Counted from the first letter of the stretch, positions 8,088 through 18,023 are shown. The stretch is 64,000 bases of DNA from Vibrio sp. JC009 (GCF_029016485.1 NZ_CP092106.1:434001-498000), one strand, 5' to 3'. The notes: generated by a model not told the origin, from the letters alone. Program-made: numbers and translations.

Positions 8088-8564
8088 TTAACGGGTGATA
8101 TCTGCAAAGGTAGGATTGCAGAGTGAAACAAGATGCTCGGTTTTAAGCGCCAGTCCGGCCATATTGCTTCCGCTACTGATTGTTATCTCAGGAATGGATT
8201 TAAAGCTGTTGTCGAAAAAAACAGGCATTGGAGTTGGCAGCATAATGGGGGCTACCGTACCGGGCTGGTAGCCGGTGATTTCGGGGACTTCACTTAATGA
8301 TACACAAGTCATTCTACGGCACTGAAGAATCTGCCTTACTTTTTTAGGGTCAGCCTGCAGATCTCCGGGGACGCAGGCTAAGGCATAATTATTGTCCATA
8401 TCCCTTAGCAAAATGGATTTGACCATCTGGCGTGGAGAAATGCCGCGCTGTCTGGCGGCATCTTCTATGGTGACAGCCGGAGTCTGGTGCCGCAGTATCT
8501 GATAGGGAATTTTTTGCCCTTCCAGATAGTCGGTTATCCGGGTATTAAACGGGGTGTCTGTCAT
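8088..8564 (-). CDS. YbaK/ProX-type aminoacyl-tRNA deacylase
   Basis: This 158-residue protein matches the YbaK/aminoacyl-tRNA editing domain family, which hydrolyses wrongly charged tRNA such as Cys-tRNA(Pro) or Ala-tRNA(Pro). Seen are ITDYLEGQKIPYQILRH at the N-terminus, ARQRGISPRQMVKSILLRD, which carries the conserved Lys, and GYQPGTVAPIMLP with the conserved Gly-x-x-x-Pro, followed by SSGSNMAGLAL. It lies 3 bases after ygfZ on the same strand, so the two are cotranscribed. Which tRNA it edits cannot be told from the sequence. Confidence 0.85.
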   Translation of the reverse strand: MTDTPFNTRITDYLEGQKIPYQILRHQTPAVTIEDAARQRGISPRQMVKSILLRDMDNNYALACVPGDLQADPKKVRQILQCRRMTCVSLSEVPEITGYQPGTVAPIMLPTPMPVFFDNSFKSIPEITISSGSNMAGLALKTEHLVSLCNPTFADITR

Positions 8565-8567
8565 GAC

Positions 8568-9533
8568 TTATTCACTTTCCAGTGAGTAAGGCATTTCACC
8601 AAAAACAAAGCTGCTGTCAGGCTGGTGCGCAAGTCTGAATTTGGTATCCGGTTCCAGATTATTTGGCAGAACGGCTATGCCGGTTACTTGGCCGTCAGCA
8701 TACTGATAGTAGCTGAGAAACTCTCCGGCGCTGCGCCAGTTTTGTCCGACATTTCTTTCCAGTTCAACCCTTCCTTCCAGCCTGGTATCGCATTTTCCCT
8801 TCAGGATATAGGTTGCTCTTTTATTGGTGCCTCTGTATTTGGCTCTGGCCACGGTTTCCTGGCCTGTGTAGCAGCCCTTGTTAAAGCTGACGCCACCAAT
8901 TAAGTGCAGGTTGAATGCCTGAGGAATATGTTCATTCTGGTTGCTGTCGGTAACGCAAGGCAGAGCGGCTTTAATATCGGCAAGGTTCCAGGCCTCTTCG
9001 CTAGCCAGATTAAAGCTATCTTCTTCGGTGAGAGTGACGGCATCCTGCTCAGAAAGCAGAAGCAGCCAGCGGTTATCTTCCACCCAGACAGCGCTTCCGT
9101 TCATAAAGCTCCGGACCTTACCGCTGCCTTCTGTTGCTTTGTTAATATACTCATCTGCACCATCTCCCTGAAGCCCCAGAGCAATATCAGAGCTTAGTTC
9201 AATAGTTACTTTGGAAAACACCGAGTATTTCTTAATCTCAGCCAGAGCTTTTTCAGCAGAGGATGCATGCAGGCAAAGGGCGTAAGAGTCTTTATGTCCG
9301 AACAGCCTGAATAGGCTCCAGACCTTTCCTTTGGCATCACAGTGGGCACCCAGAGTAGATTCAGACTCTGGAAGGGTGACCAGATCACAGGTGAGTTGTC
9401 CCTGCAGGTAAGTCTTTCTGTCTTCACCGGAAACACTTATTGCCTGGCATGAGGGAAGGTAGGACAGTACCAGAGAAGGCAGCTTGTCGTTCTCATTCAG
9501 GGAGAGAGGAGTAAATCGGTTTTTCCAGTCCAT
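8568..9533 (-). CDS. ygfZ: Folate-binding Fe-S cluster protein YgfZ
   Basis: YgfZ (COG0354) binds tetrahydrofolate and supports the making or repair of Fe-S enzymes such as MiaB. The diagnostic motif KGCYTGQETVAR, with its essential Cys, lies around residues 218-229, in a GcvT-like fold. The 321-residue length is close to the E. coli protein (326). It faces away from sdhE/ygfX, the same arrangement as in E. coli, and shares an operon with the YbaK-type gene. Confidence 0.95.
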   Translation of the reverse strand: MDWKNRFTPLSLNENDKLPSLVLSYLPSCQAISVSGEDRKTYLQGQLTCDLVTLPESESTLGAHCDAKGKVWSLFRLFGHKDSYALCLHASSAEKALAEIKKYSVFSKVTIELSSDIALGLQGDGADEYINKATEGSGKVRSFMNGSAVWVEDNRWLLLLSEQDAVTLTEEDSFNLASEEAWNLADIKAALPCVTDSNQNEHIPQAFNLHLIGGVSFNKGCYTGQETVARAKYRGTNKRATYILKGKCDTRLEGRVELERNVGQNWRSAGEFLSYYQYADGQVTGIAVLPNNLEPDTKFRLAHQPDSSFVFGEMPYSLESE

Positions 9534-9681
9534 AATTTCGTTCCAGGGGCTGATTATTTCAGGTTATGTTAATCGGCTTACAAAAATTTGTCAGCTAATG
9601 GATGTTTTCTTCATCCATAGAAAGTATTAGGGCTAATATTGACAAATCAAGTAGATAAATAAGAGTTTAAGAGGATTTTAC

Positions 9682-9942
9682 ATGTACACAGCGGAAGAGA
9701 AAGCTCGTATCAAGTGGGCGTGCCGTAGAGGAATGCTGGAGCTGGACGTAGTTATTATGCCTTTTTTTGAGGAGTGCTTTGAATCTCTGACCGAACAGGA
9801 GCAACAAGATTTTGTCGCTCTGCTGGAGTGTGATGACCCGGATCTCTTTACCTGGGTGATGGGGCACGGCAGAAGTGAAAGGGAGCCGCTGGCTTTAATG
9901 GTAGATAAGATTGTTGCCCACAACCTCGCCAAAGTCCGTTAA
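9682..9942 (+). CDS. sdhE: FAD assembly factor SdhE
   Basis: SdhE (YgfY) promotes covalent FAD attachment to succinate dehydrogenase and fumarate reductase flavoproteins. The 86-residue protein carries the conserved RGMLELD motif (RGxxE) at about residues 14-20, the segment DPDLFTWVMG and a helical bundle composition. An AGAGGA ribosome binding site precedes the ATG. It is divergent from ygfZ and overlaps or abuts ygfX, as in enterobacteria. Confidence 0.95.
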   Translation: MYTAEEKARIKWACRRGMLELDVVIMPFFEECFESLTEQEQQDFVALLECDDPDLFTWVMGHGRSEREPLALMVDKIVAHNLAKVR

Positions 9943-10300
9943 TCTCTATCTTCAACCATCTTTGATAGCTCAGGTAATACAACTGGTTGTTTCTGTTGTT
10001 ATTATCTGGGCTATTTTGATCTCGCCGGTATGCTTAGTTGCCTCAGCCTGGATGTTAGCTTATCTGTTTTCAAAGGGAGTCAGGAAATCACAGGCAGGGC
10101 AATTAAAAATTGCGGCGGACAAGAAGCTAATCTGGAATGGAGTGGAGGATGTATTCAGGTTTGCTGAAACCTTATTCAGGCCTATGTGCGTTGTTATTCA
10201 CTCACAGAGCGGACAAAAGATTACCGTGTGGAGAGACAGTTGCAGGGAAGAGGATTACCGGCATTTGATGGTGGTTATTTCTAATCAGCCTAAAGATTAA
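9911..10300 (+). CDS. ygfX: YgfX-like membrane protein
   Basis: The protein of up to 129 residues has two close membrane segments at about residues 17-50 (QVIQLVVSVVIIWAILI and LVASAWMLAYLF) and a cytoplasmic C-terminal domain. This fits YgfX/CptA, the usual partner of sdhE. In E. coli YgfX has been reported as a toxin acting on FtsZ and MreB with SdhE (CptB) as antitoxin, though the role in Fe-S or FAD biology is debated. The 5' end is uncertain: the open frame begins with TTG at 9911, 32 bases inside sdhE, and no ATG is available nearby. Confidence 0.75.
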   Translation: MLPTTSPKSVNLYLQPSLIAQVIQLVVSVVIIWAILISPVCLVASAWMLAYLFSKGVRKSQAGQLKIAADKKLIWNGVEDVFRFAETLFRPMCVVIHSQSGQKITVWRDSCREEDYRHLMVVISNQPKD

Positions 10301-10346
10301 CGTTAAAAACGGATGTCATTGTGTGAAGGCAGGAATCTGATTGAAG

Positions 10347-10386
10347 CGCGCTGTAGAGCATTATATGACCGCAGCTCTACAGCGCG
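10347..10386. repeat. Inverted repeat (12-bp perfect stem)
   Basis: CGCGCTGTAGAG at 10347-10358 pairs perfectly with CTCTACAGCGCG at 10375-10386. It lies between the converging ygfX and nadB genes. It has no T-run, so it is not a classical terminator. Confidence 0.7.
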
Positions 10387-10396
10387 TTGAAAGTAG

Positions 10397-10428
10397 ATCC
10401 CGGATAATGGCTTCGCTATTTCCGGGAT
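10397..10428. repeat. REP-like palindrome
   Basis: ATCCCGGA/TCCGGGAT encloses AATGGC-ttc-GCTATT. The form (TCCCGGATAA...TTTCCGGGATGACG) is one I associate with common intergenic palindromes of vibrios. That association is from memory. Confidence 0.55.
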
Positions 10429-10480
10429 GACGCCTCAGGTGTTGTCGGAGTGACAAAAAACGTTAGCGATGTTTCTGCTT

Positions 10481-12079
10481 TCAGCTATCTGTTTTTTCAG
10501 GATCCAGAATTGTCGGGCCTGAATTCTCCAGTTTATCCGGGTAGTCCAGCGTATAGTGAAGGCCACGGCTCTCTTTACGCATCATGGCACAGCGCACCAT
10601 CAGCTCGGCAACCTGCAGCAGGTTTCGCATTTCAAGCAGGTTGTTTGATACACGGAAATTACTGTAGTACTCGTGCGTTTCCTGCTTAAGCAGCTGGATA
10701 CGGCGCATTGCCCGCTCAAGACGTTTATCGGTCCTTACAATGCCCATGTAGTCCCACATAAACAGGCGCAGCTCGTGCCAGTTGTGCTGAATGATAACTT
10801 CTTCATCAGAATCACAAACCTGACTTTCATCCCATAGCGGAAGATCTGTCGGCAGCTCAACGCTGTCCAGTTTTTTCAGGATATCTTTGGCCGCTGAGCG
10901 GGCGTAAACCACACACTCAAGCAGAGAGTTAGAAGCCATACGGTTTGCACCGTGAAGGCCGGTGTAACTGACTTCACCAATGGCATAGAGGTTGGCTAAG
11001 TCGGTATTACCTCTCTGGTTAACCATAACGCCACCGCAGGTGTAATGTGCAGCAGGGACAATAGGAATCGGCTCTTTGGTCATATCGATGCCAAGATCCA
11101 GAAGCCTCATATGAATGGTCGGGAAGTGTTTCTCGATAAATTCAGAAGATTTATGGCTGATATCCAGATACATGCAGTCGGCACCCAGACGCTTCATTTC
11201 ATAGTCGATGGCTCTTGCCACGACATCGCGTGGAGCCAGCTCTTCACGTTCATCAAAGTCCGGCATAAAGCGTGTGCCGTCCGGACGTTTAAGGAATGCA
11301 CCTTCACCACGCAGGGCTTCAGTCAGCAGAAAGTTACGCGCTTCCGGGTGATACAGGCAGGTCGGGTGGAACTGGTTAAATTCCATATTGGCAACACGGC
11401 AACCCGCACGCCAGGCCATCGCAATACCGTCACCGGAAGAGACATCCGGGTTAGAAGTGTACTGGTACACTTTTGAAGCCCCGCCGGTTGCCAGTACAAC
11501 AAACTTCGCTCTTACGGTTTCCACCTGCTCATGATTGCGGCTCCAGATATAAGCTCCGAGTACTTTTTTATCTTCAGTAATAAGGTCCAGAGCGTTATAA
11601 CGTTCGAAAATCGTAATGTTAGGGTGGTTTTTCACGTTATCCTGCAGTGAAGTCTGCATCGCCATGCCTGTTGCATCAGCGGCATGCAGAATGCGGCGGT
11701 GACTGTGTCCGCCTTCCCTTGTCAGGTGATAGCGTGGTTCATCATCTGAATCATCGTCAATACGGTCAAAAGGAACACCGCCGTCGATAAGCCACTGGAC
11801 GCAGCGTTTACCGTTTTTAGCAATGTACTCAACCGTCTCTTTTTCACACAGACCGGCGCCGGCGATCAGGGTATCTTCAACGTGAGACTCGATACTGTCT
11901 GATTCATCAAATACCGCAGCAATACCGCCTTGAGCGTAAAAGGTTGAGCCTTCACTAAGCTGGCTTTTACTCAGAACAATAACTTTGGCGTACTTCGCGA
12001 TACGTAACGCAAGAGACAGGCCTGCTGCACCGCTACCCACAACTAACACATCACACTGATGTTCCCGATTTCCGTTCAT
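10481..12079 (-). CDS. nadB: L-aspartate oxidase
   Basis: NadB oxidises aspartate to iminoaspartate, the first step of de novo NAD synthesis; NadA then makes quinolinate. The 532-residue flavoprotein shows the FAD fold [17 protein letters not shown] at the N-terminus. The succinate-dehydrogenase-type motifs [15 protein letters not shown] and HPTCLYHP follow, then AAHYTCGGV and [15 protein letters not shown]. The C-terminal helical domain contains [10 protein letters not shown]. It is divergent from rpoE, as in E. coli, with a 358-base regulatory gap between them. Confidence 0.97.
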   Translation of the reverse strand: MNGNREHQCDVLVVGSGAAGLSLALRIAKYAKVIVLSKSQLSEGSTFYAQGGIAAVFDESDSIESHVEDTLIAGAGLCEKETVEYIAKNGKRCVQWLIDGGVPFDRIDDDSDDEPRYHLTREGGHSHRRILHAADATGMAMQTSLQDNVKNHPNITIFERYNALDLITEDKKVLGAYIWSRNHEQVETVRAKFVVLATGGASKVYQYTSNPDVSSGDGIAMAWRAGCRVANMEFNQFHPTCLYHPEARNFLLTEALRGEGAFLKRPDGTRFMPDFDEREELAPRDVVARAIDYEMKRLGADCMYLDISHKSSEFIEKHFPTIHMRLLDLGIDMTKEPIPIVPAAHYTCGGVMVNQRGNTDLANLYAIGEVSYTGLHGANRMASNSLLECVVYARSAAKDILKKLDSVELPTDLPLWDESQVCDSDEEVIIQHNWHELRLFMWDYMGIVRTDKRLERAMRRIQLLKQETHEYYSNFRVSNNLLEMRNLLQVAELMVRCAMMRKESRGLHYTLDYPDKLENSGPTILDPEKTDS

Positions 12080-12311
12080 AAAACTTTTAAAATCCTGAAC
12101 TATATTAGAGTAGTGAAAATCTTACTCTTAAAAAAATATGCAACCAACACAAAGCATTATGTGGTGATTTAACGACACCTTCAATTTATTTCATGGTGTG
12201 AACTGCGAAAAAGTTGCATTTCTCCATCTGCGGCCTCACTATTTCGAGGTAGCACAAAAATGTCTTATTCATCACACTATCAAATAAATCGAATAAATGT
12301 TTAGAAAGTTT

Positions 12312-12339
12312 TGAACTTTCTGAAATATATAAAGTCACA
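12312..12339 (+). promoter_or_regulatory. Sigma-E promoter of rpoE
   Basis: TGAACTTT (-35) is followed after 16 bases by TCACA (-10), close to the sigma-E pattern GGAACTT-N16-TCAAA. It is about 100 bases upstream of rpoE, fitting the known autoregulation of this operon. Confidence 0.65.
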
Positions 12340-12437
12340 ATAGTGCTCATGTAAGCGGTGGTGTCAACACTACATTTTGCATTATTAATGCTCATATCTG
12401 AGAAGGTAAGGGCGAAAACATAGGAGTATATGCTCGA

Positions 12438-13016
12438 ATGAACGAGCAGTTGACCGATCAGGTATTAATTGAGCGAGTTCAGAACGGAGATAAGCAAGCG
12501 TTTAACTTGTTGGTGATCAAATATCAGAACAAAGTTTGCAACCTTATTTCCCGGTACGTGAATAATTCTGGCGATGTAGCAGATGTAGCACAGGAAGCAT
12601 TTATTAAGGCTTATAAAGCGATCCCTGGTTTCAGAGGGGAGAGTGCGTTCTATACTTGGTTATATCGAATCGCTGTTAATACGGCAAAAAATCACATTGT
12701 TGCACAGGGGCGCAGGCCACCGGCAAATGATGTGGATGCTGAAGAAGCTGAATATTACGAAACGGGTAGTGCGTTAAAAGAAATATCGAACCCTGAGAAC
12801 TTAACGTTGTCCAACGAGTTGAAACGCGTTGTTTTCAGTGCGATAGAAGCGCTGCCTGATGATTTAAAGACGGCAATGACTCTGCGAGAGCTGGATGGCT
12901 TGAGCTATGAAGAAATTGCTGAAGTGATGGATTGCCCGGTAGGGACAGTACGTTCGCGTATCTTCCGTGCCAGGGAGGCGGTTGAAAAGAAAATTCAGCC
13001 GTTAATACAGAGATAA
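12438..13016 (+). CDS. rpoE: RNA polymerase sigma-E factor
   Basis: This ECF sigma factor directs the envelope stress response. The 192-residue protein has region 2 (LLVIKYQNKVCNLISRYV, DVAQEAFIKAYKAI, FYTWLYRIAVNTAKNH) and region 4 (LPDDLKTAMTLRELDGLSYEEIAEVM with VGTVRSRIFRAR). Length and sequence are as in E. coli RpoE. It heads the rpoE-rseA-rseB-rseC operon and is preceded by a likely sigma-E promoter. Confidence 0.98.
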   Translation: MNEQLTDQVLIERVQNGDKQAFNLLVIKYQNKVCNLISRYVNNSGDVADVAQEAFIKAYKAIPGFRGESAFYTWLYRIAVNTAKNHIVAQGRRPPANDVDAEEAEYYETGSALKEISNPENLTLSNELKRVVFSAIEALPDDLKTAMTLRELDGLSYEEIAEVMDCPVGTVRSRIFRAREAVEKKIQPLIQR

Positions 13017-13039
13017 CCTCAGAGACTATGGTGACTAGA

Positions 13040-13639
13040 ATGTCTGAAAAAGAATTGCTTTCAGCTCTAATGGATGGAGAAACGGTCGACAAGGCCCTGA
13101 TAGCAAAACTGGAACAAGACCCTCAGGAGCAAGAAACCTGGCAAAACTATCACTTAATCGGTGATGTGATGAGAGGTGAAGCACCTGAGACGCCAAGCTG
13201 GAATATTGCTGAAAGTGTTGCTGCTGCATTAGAAGATGAGCCTGCACACAAGCCGCTGACAACACCTATGGTTGAGGCTCAGCCTACTCCGGCTAAAGCG
13301 AGAAGAGAGTTGCCTTCATGGTTGACTCAGTTAGGTCAGGTAGCAGTTGCTGCAAGTGTCTCTCTAGCTGTGATAGTGGGTGTTCAGCAGTATGGTGGCA
13401 GCGTAGACCCATCTGCTCCGGATCAGCTTCCTGTACTTCAGACTATTCCGGTAGCAGGTAGCGTAGAGCCGGTAAGCCTGACTCGCGAATCAGTGAATAC
13501 TCAGAAGCAGCAGAATGAAGCGCTTCTGGTTGAGAAGCGTCGTAAAATTAACTTAATGCTGCAGGACTATGAATTGCAGCTACGCCTGGCAACTCAGGTT
13601 GCAGAAGGCCAAGAAGAAACAGATTTGGTAGTTGAATGA
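13040..13639 (+). CDS. rseA: Anti-sigma-E factor RseA
   Basis: RseA is an inner-membrane protein that holds sigma-E until DegS and RseP cut it. The cytoplasmic part begins MSEKELLSALMDGE and contains ETWQNYHLIGDVMRGE, which contacts sigma-E. One membrane segment (VAVAASVSLAVIVGV) lies near residues 105-120, and a periplasmic tail follows that binds RseB. The frame also has an ATG at 13028, but MSEKELLSAL fits family starts better. The stop overlaps the rseB start (ATGA). Confidence 0.93.
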   Translation: MSEKELLSALMDGETVDKALIAKLEQDPQEQETWQNYHLIGDVMRGEAPETPSWNIAESVAAALEDEPAHKPLTTPMVEAQPTPAKARRELPSWLTQLGQVAVAASVSLAVIVGVQQYGGSVDPSAPDQLPVLQTIPVAGSVEPVSLTRESVNTQKQQNEALLVEKRRKINLMLQDYELQLRLATQVAEGQEETDLVVE

Positions 13640-14601
13640 AGAAATTTCTGATCAGTGCACTGACACTGTTCAGTTTGATCCAGCCACAAGCCTCAGCAGA
13701 GGAGATCTCAGCTGAGGCTTTGTTGCATCAAATGAATCAGGCCAGTCAGAGCCTAAATTATGAGCTGTCTTATATTCTGATAAAGAAAAACAGCATAGAA
13801 CCAATAAGATACCGTCACGCAAGCAACAATGAACAAAGCCTGGCTCATCTGCTTTATCTGAGCGGACCCGTTCGGGAAGTCATCCGTCGTGGTGAAGAAA
13901 TCAGCTACATCGAACCGGGTATCGAACCTTTCTCCATCAAGTCCGACAATATGGTCGCTCCGCTCATTCCTCTTATCGACAGTGATATCACGGAAATAAG
14001 TGAGTACTACGACTTTGTCACCATGGGAAGGGCAAGGGAAACCGGCTCAGCCACACAGGTTATCCGCATAGTGCCTAAAGACGGGCAGAGATATTCCTAT
14101 GTGATGTGGATTGACGAGAAGAGTCATCTTCCCATGCGGGCCGATTTGGTTGACAGAGACGGAGAGGTGCTTGAACAGTACAGAGTTATCTCTTATGCGG
14201 TAAATGACAAAATCGGTGAGGTCATGGCCGGACTGAACGATGCCCGCCTGCCTTCGGTGATCAGCCTTCCTAAGCAGAAACCGGCCTCGTCATTCTGGAA
14301 GGTTGAATGGATTCCGGACGGCTTTAAGCCACACCAGATGAACCGCTACAAAATGCTGACAACGGAAAAGGTTGTTGAAAGCCAGATGTACAGTGATGGT
14401 TTGTTCAGCTTCTCGGTCTATATTGCTGAAAAAGATGATGCTTCCCTGAAGGGCCAGCTTGTCCGCCAGGGCAGAAGAACCCTGCACAGCTTTGTTAAAG
14501 AGAACAAAGAGATCACCGTTGTTGGTGACATTCCGCCTGCAACGGCCAAGCAGATCGCTGCTTCAGTAACATTCCTGCCGAAGACAACGGAGCAGCAGTA
14601 G
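13636..14601 (+). CDS. rseB: Sigma-E regulator RseB
   Basis: RseB binds the periplasmic domain of RseA and shields it from DegS; lipopolysaccharide intermediates release it. The 321-residue protein has a clear signal peptide (MKKFLISALTLFSLIQPQASA) and the MucB/RseB two-domain arrangement, with MNQASQSLNYELSYILI at the start of the lipid-binding domain and WIPDGFKPH in the C-terminal domain. It overlaps rseA by 4 bases, so expression is coupled. Confidence 0.96.
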   Translation: MKKFLISALTLFSLIQPQASAEEISAEALLHQMNQASQSLNYELSYILIKKNSIEPIRYRHASNNEQSLAHLLYLSGPVREVIRRGEEISYIEPGIEPFSIKSDNMVAPLIPLIDSDITEISEYYDFVTMGRARETGSATQVIRIVPKDGQRYSYVMWIDEKSHLPMRADLVDRDGEVLEQYRVISYAVNDKIGEVMAGLNDARLPSVISLPKQKPASSFWKVEWIPDGFKPHQMNRYKMLTTEKVVESQMYSDGLFSFSVYIAEKDDASLKGQLVRQGRRTLHSFVKENKEITVVGDIPPATAKQIAASVTFLPKTTEQQ

Positions 14602-14602
14602 T

Positions 14603-15085
14603 ATGATTACCGCGTTAGCTACGGTTGTTTCCGTTGAAGCAACCGATGAGGGAAACCGGCTGGAGCTGAGCTGCGAGCAGCAGACCAGTTGCAGCCACTG
14701 CTCATCCAGAAGCAGTTGCGGAACCGGAATCGTTTCTAAAGCTGTCGGCAACAAATCACACCGCTGGGTACTGACCACTTCCAAATCTGTCAAAGCCGGG
14801 CAAACGGTGGAGATAGGACTGTCAGAGCGTAATCTTGTCCAGTATGCCTCTGTTGTTTACCTGCTTCCTATATTTGCCCTTATCCTTGGCGCGGCTATTG
14901 CTGAGCTGTATCTGGCACCTATGCTAAGTATGGGAGAAGGCTTAATAATCGGAGTGGCGATTCTGTTTATGTCTGCAGGTATTTTGCTTGCGAAACAGAT
15001 AGCTAAAAGTCTTCAGGCCAAGTCTCAGCAGTCGGTTTCTCTTATCAGAGTACTGGGAGAAACGCTGGAAACCGGTATAAATTGA
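14603..15085 (+). CDS. rseC: SoxR-reducing/sigma-E regulator RseC
   Basis: RseC is an inner-membrane protein linked to sigma-E control and, with the Rsx complex, to SoxR reduction. The 160-residue protein has the cysteine cluster C-x5-C-x2-C-x5-C (SCEQQTSCSHCSSRSSC), which suits an Fe-S or redox role. Two membrane segments follow (ASVVYLLPIFALILGAAI and GLIIGVAILFMSAGILL). It is the last gene of the operon, one base after rseB. Confidence 0.95.
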   Translation: MITALATVVSVEATDEGNRLELSCEQQTSCSHCSSRSSCGTGIVSKAVGNKSHRWVLTTSKSVKAGQTVEIGLSERNLVQYASVVYLLPIFALILGAAIAELYLAPMLSMGEGLIIGVAILFMSAGILLAKQIAKSLQAKSQQSVSLIRVLGETLETGIN

Positions 15086-15214
15086 CAGCTTGTATGCAAA
15101 TGAAGATAGCGGCAAGGCGTGAAATTGGGTAGAATCGCGCAACTTGATCGAAATACCATCAAAGATGAGTATTTCTTCCATTCACTATTTTTAAGAGTTT
15201 AGTCACACCAACCT

Positions 15215-17008
15215 ATGAAGCACATTCGTAACTTTTCGATTATCGCCCACATTGACCATGGTAAGTCGACCCTTTCAGACCGCTTAATCCAGGTATGTGG
15301 TGGATTAAGTGAGCGTGAAATGGACGCTCAGGTTCTGGATTCAATGGATCTGGAACGTGAACGTGGTATTACCATCAAAGCACAGAGTGTGACTCTCGAC
15401 TATAAAGCAAAAGATGGTGAAACCTACCAGCTTAACTTTATCGATACACCGGGACACGTTGACTTCTCCTATGAAGTTTCACGCTCACTGGCTGCCTGTG
15501 AAGGTGCACTGCTGGTGGTGGATGCCGGTCAGGGTGTAGAAGCTCAGACTCTGGCTAACTGTTACACGGCGATCGAAATGGATCTGGAAGTGGTGCCGAT
15601 TCTGAACAAGATCGACCTGCCAGCCGCCGACCCTGAACGCGTATCCGAAGAGATCGAAGAGATCGTTGGTATCGATGCGCTGGAAGCAACCCGCTGTTCA
15701 GCGAAGACTGGCCTGGGTGTTGACGATGTTCTGGAAAATATCGTAACAGCAATTCCTGCTCCGGAAGGCGATCCTGACGCTCCGCTTCAGGCGCTTATTA
15801 TCGATTCATGGTTTGATAACTACCTTGGTGTTGTATCCCTTGTTCGTATTAAGAACGGTGTTCTGAAGAAGAACGACAAGATCAAGGTAATGAGTACCGA
15901 TCAGGTTTGGGGTGTAGACCGTCTGGGTATCTTCACACCTAAGCAGGTCGACACCACTGAACTGAAAACCGGCGAAGTAGGCTGGGTGGTTTGTGGTATT
16001 AAAGATATTCTGGGTGCGCCGGTAGGTGATACCCTGACTCTGGCTAAACACGGTTGTGAAAAAGCACTGCCTGGTTTCCAGAAAGTTAAGCCTCAGGTAT
16101 ACGCGGGTCTGTTCCCGGTATCATCTGATGACTACGAAAGCTTCCGTGATGCACTTGGCAAACTGAGTCTGAACGATGCGTCTCTGTTCTATGAGCCAGA
16201 GAACTCAGCGGCACTTGGCTTTGGTTTCCGCTGTGGTTTCCTTGGTATGCTGCACATGGAGATCATTCAGGAGCGTCTGGAGCGTGAATACGATCTGGAC
16301 CTGATCACCACAGCGCCTACCGTAGTGTATGAAGTTGAGCAGACCAACGGCGAAATCCTGTATGTGGACAGCCCGGCTAAGCTTCCTGCGGTAAACGACC
16401 TGCTGGAGATTCGTGAGCCGATTGCCCGCTGTAATATCCTGGTGCCTTCAGAGTACCTGGGTAACGTAATCACACTGTGTGTTGAGAAGCGTGGTGTTCA
16501 GGTGGATATGGTTTACCACGGCAATCAGGTAGCGGTAACCTACGACATTCCTATGGCTGAAGTGGTTCTGGACTTCTTTGACCGTGTTAAGTCCACTTCT
16601 CGTGGTTATGCTTCTCTGGATTACAACTTCCAGCGCTTTGAAGCTTCTAACATGGTTCGTGTTGATGTACTGCTTAACGGCGATACCGTTGATGCTCTTG
16701 CGATCATCACTCACAAAGACCAGGCACAATCGCGTGGCCGACTGCTGGTTGAGAAGATGAAAGAGTTCATCCCTCGCCAGATGTTTGATATCGCGATTCA
16801 GGCTGCAATCGGTAACCACATCATTGCACGTTCAACCGTTAAGCAGTTACGTAAGAACGTAATCGCGAAATGTTACGGTGGTGACGTAAGCCGTAAGAAG
16901 AAACTTCTGAAGAAGCAGAAAGAAGGTAAGAAACGTATGAAGCAGATCGGTAACGTTGAACTGCCACAAGAAGCGTTCCTTGCTATTCTTCATGTCGGCA
17001 AAGATTAA
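15215..17008 (+). CDS. lepA: Elongation factor 4 (LepA), ribosome GTPase
   Basis: LepA is a translational GTPase with roles in ribosome assembly and back-translocation. The 597-residue protein has G1 [10 protein letters not shown], the G3 region DTPGHVDF and G4 NKIDLP. It also has domain II, the EF-G-like domains III and V, and the LepA-specific C-terminal domain with lysine-rich ending ([19 protein letters not shown]). It precedes lepB as in E. coli; a terminator-like hairpin separates them. Confidence 0.98.
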   Translation: MKHIRNFSIIAHIDHGKSTLSDRLIQVCGGLSEREMDAQVLDSMDLERERGITIKAQSVTLDYKAKDGETYQLNFIDTPGHVDFSYEVSRSLAACEGALLVVDAGQGVEAQTLANCYTAIEMDLEVVPILNKIDLPAADPERVSEEIEEIVGIDALEATRCSAKTGLGVDDVLENIVTAIPAPEGDPDAPLQALIIDSWFDNYLGVVSLVRIKNGVLKKNDKIKVMSTDQVWGVDRLGIFTPKQVDTTELKTGEVGWVVCGIKDILGAPVGDTLTLAKHGCEKALPGFQKVKPQVYAGLFPVSSDDYESFRDALGKLSLNDASLFYEPENSAALGFGFRCGFLGMLHMEIIQERLEREYDLDLITTAPTVVYEVEQTNGEILYVDSPAKLPAVNDLLEIREPIARCNILVPSEYLGNVITLCVEKRGVQVDMVYHGNQVAVTYDIPMAEVVLDFFDRVKSTSRGYASLDYNFQRFEASNMVRVDVLLNGDTVDALAIITHKDQAQSRGRLLVEKMKEFIPRQMFDIAIQAAIGNHIIARSTVKQLRKNVIAKCYGGDVSRKKKLLKKQKEGKKRMKQIGNVELPQEAFLAILHVGKD

Positions 17009-17047
17009 TTTGACGACCCAACTATCAGAATAGTGCAAGAAATTGTC

Positions 17048-17092
17048 ATTCCCGGACAGGGTTTCCCCCTCGCCGGGAATATTGTTTTTTAA
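17048..17092 (+). terminator. Terminator-like hairpin between lepA and lepB
   Basis: ATTCCCGG/CCGGGAAT with a 17-base loop is followed by ATTGTTTTTT. It may reduce read-through from lepA into lepB. Confidence 0.65.
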
Positions 17093-17116
17093 GAACAGCA
17101 GATTTAAGGGAAATAG

Positions 17117-18013
17117 ATGGCTAATACATTCTCGCTCATTTTGGTCTTAGTTACCCTGGTGACTGGTATCGTCTGGGCTCTTGAGAAGCTTGTCTGGGCT
17201 AAAAAGCGTGAGCAAAAACTGGCGGATGTCCAGGCGCAGACAAACGGGCTTGATGGCGAAGTGGCAGCAAAAGTGGCTGCGCAGCCGTGGTGGGTGGAAA
17301 ACAGCGTATCCATTTTCCCTGTTATCGCATTTGTTCTGGTGCTTCGTTCGTTTATTTATGAGCCGTTCCAGATCCCGTCAGGTTCAATGATGCCGACACT
17401 GCTTGTTGGTGATTTTATTCTGGTGGAGAAGTTCTCGTACGGTATTAAAGATCCGGTATTCCGCAGCGAGCTGGTTGAAACCGGTAAGCCTGAGCGTGGT
17501 GATATCGCGGTATTTAAATACCCGCCACAGCCAAACATTGACTACATCAAGCGTGTGGTCGGTATGCCGGGCGATACCGTTGTCTACAGCAAGAAAAAGG
17601 AACTTTGCATCAAGCCAAAGGGCGAAGCAAGCTGCAAGCCTGTGAAGCTGTCCAATGTTGTAGAAAGTGAGTTTGTTCAGCGCGGTATTCCTCTGGCTCA
17701 GCTGGATGAAAAACTGGGTGAAGTGGATCACCAGATTCTGGTCAATCCGCTGCAGATTGATAATTCGGCGCTGTATAAGCCCCGTCCCGGTATCAACGAG
17801 TGGGTTGTGCCGGAAGGTCAGTACTTTGTGATGGGTGATAACCGTGACAACAGTGCAGACAGCCGCTTCTGGGGCTTTGTTCCTGAAGCAAACCTTGTTG
17901 GCAAAGCAGTCGGTATTTGGATTAGCTTTGAGTTTGAACGTGGTGCAGACAGTGCACTGCCTTCTTGGATTCCTACTGGTGTGCGCTTTAGCCGCATCGG
18001 TGGCATAGATTAG
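17117..18013 (+). CDS. lepB: Signal peptidase I
   Basis: LepB cleaves signal peptides of exported proteins at the outer face of the inner membrane. The 298-residue protein has two N-terminal membrane segments (FSLILVLVTLVTGIVWALE and SIFPVIAFVLVLRSFI). The catalytic Ser is in QIPSGSMMPTL and the catalytic Lys in YIKRVVGMPGD. The GDNRDNSADSR box E follows. It lies in the lepA-lepB-rnc-era cluster, with rnc starting 10 bases later. Confidence 0.97.
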   Translation: MANTFSLILVLVTLVTGIVWALEKLVWAKKREQKLADVQAQTNGLDGEVAAKVAAQPWWVENSVSIFPVIAFVLVLRSFIYEPFQIPSGSMMPTLLVGDFILVEKFSYGIKDPVFRSELVETGKPERGDIAVFKYPPQPNIDYIKRVVGMPGDTVVYSKKKELCIKPKGEASCKPVKLSNVVESEFVQRGIPLAQLDEKLGEVDHQILVNPLQIDNSALYKPRPGINEWVVPEGQYFVMGDNRDNSADSRFWGFVPEANLVGKAVGIWISFEFERGADSALPSWIPTGVRFSRIGGID

Positions 18014-18023
18014 TTGAGAGAGT

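Noticed and set aside
12186..12395. 69-residue ORF on the minus strand between nadB and rpoE
   Set aside because: It overlaps the sigma-E promoter of rpoE, has no good ribosome binding site and has a composition typical of AT-rich non-coding DNA.
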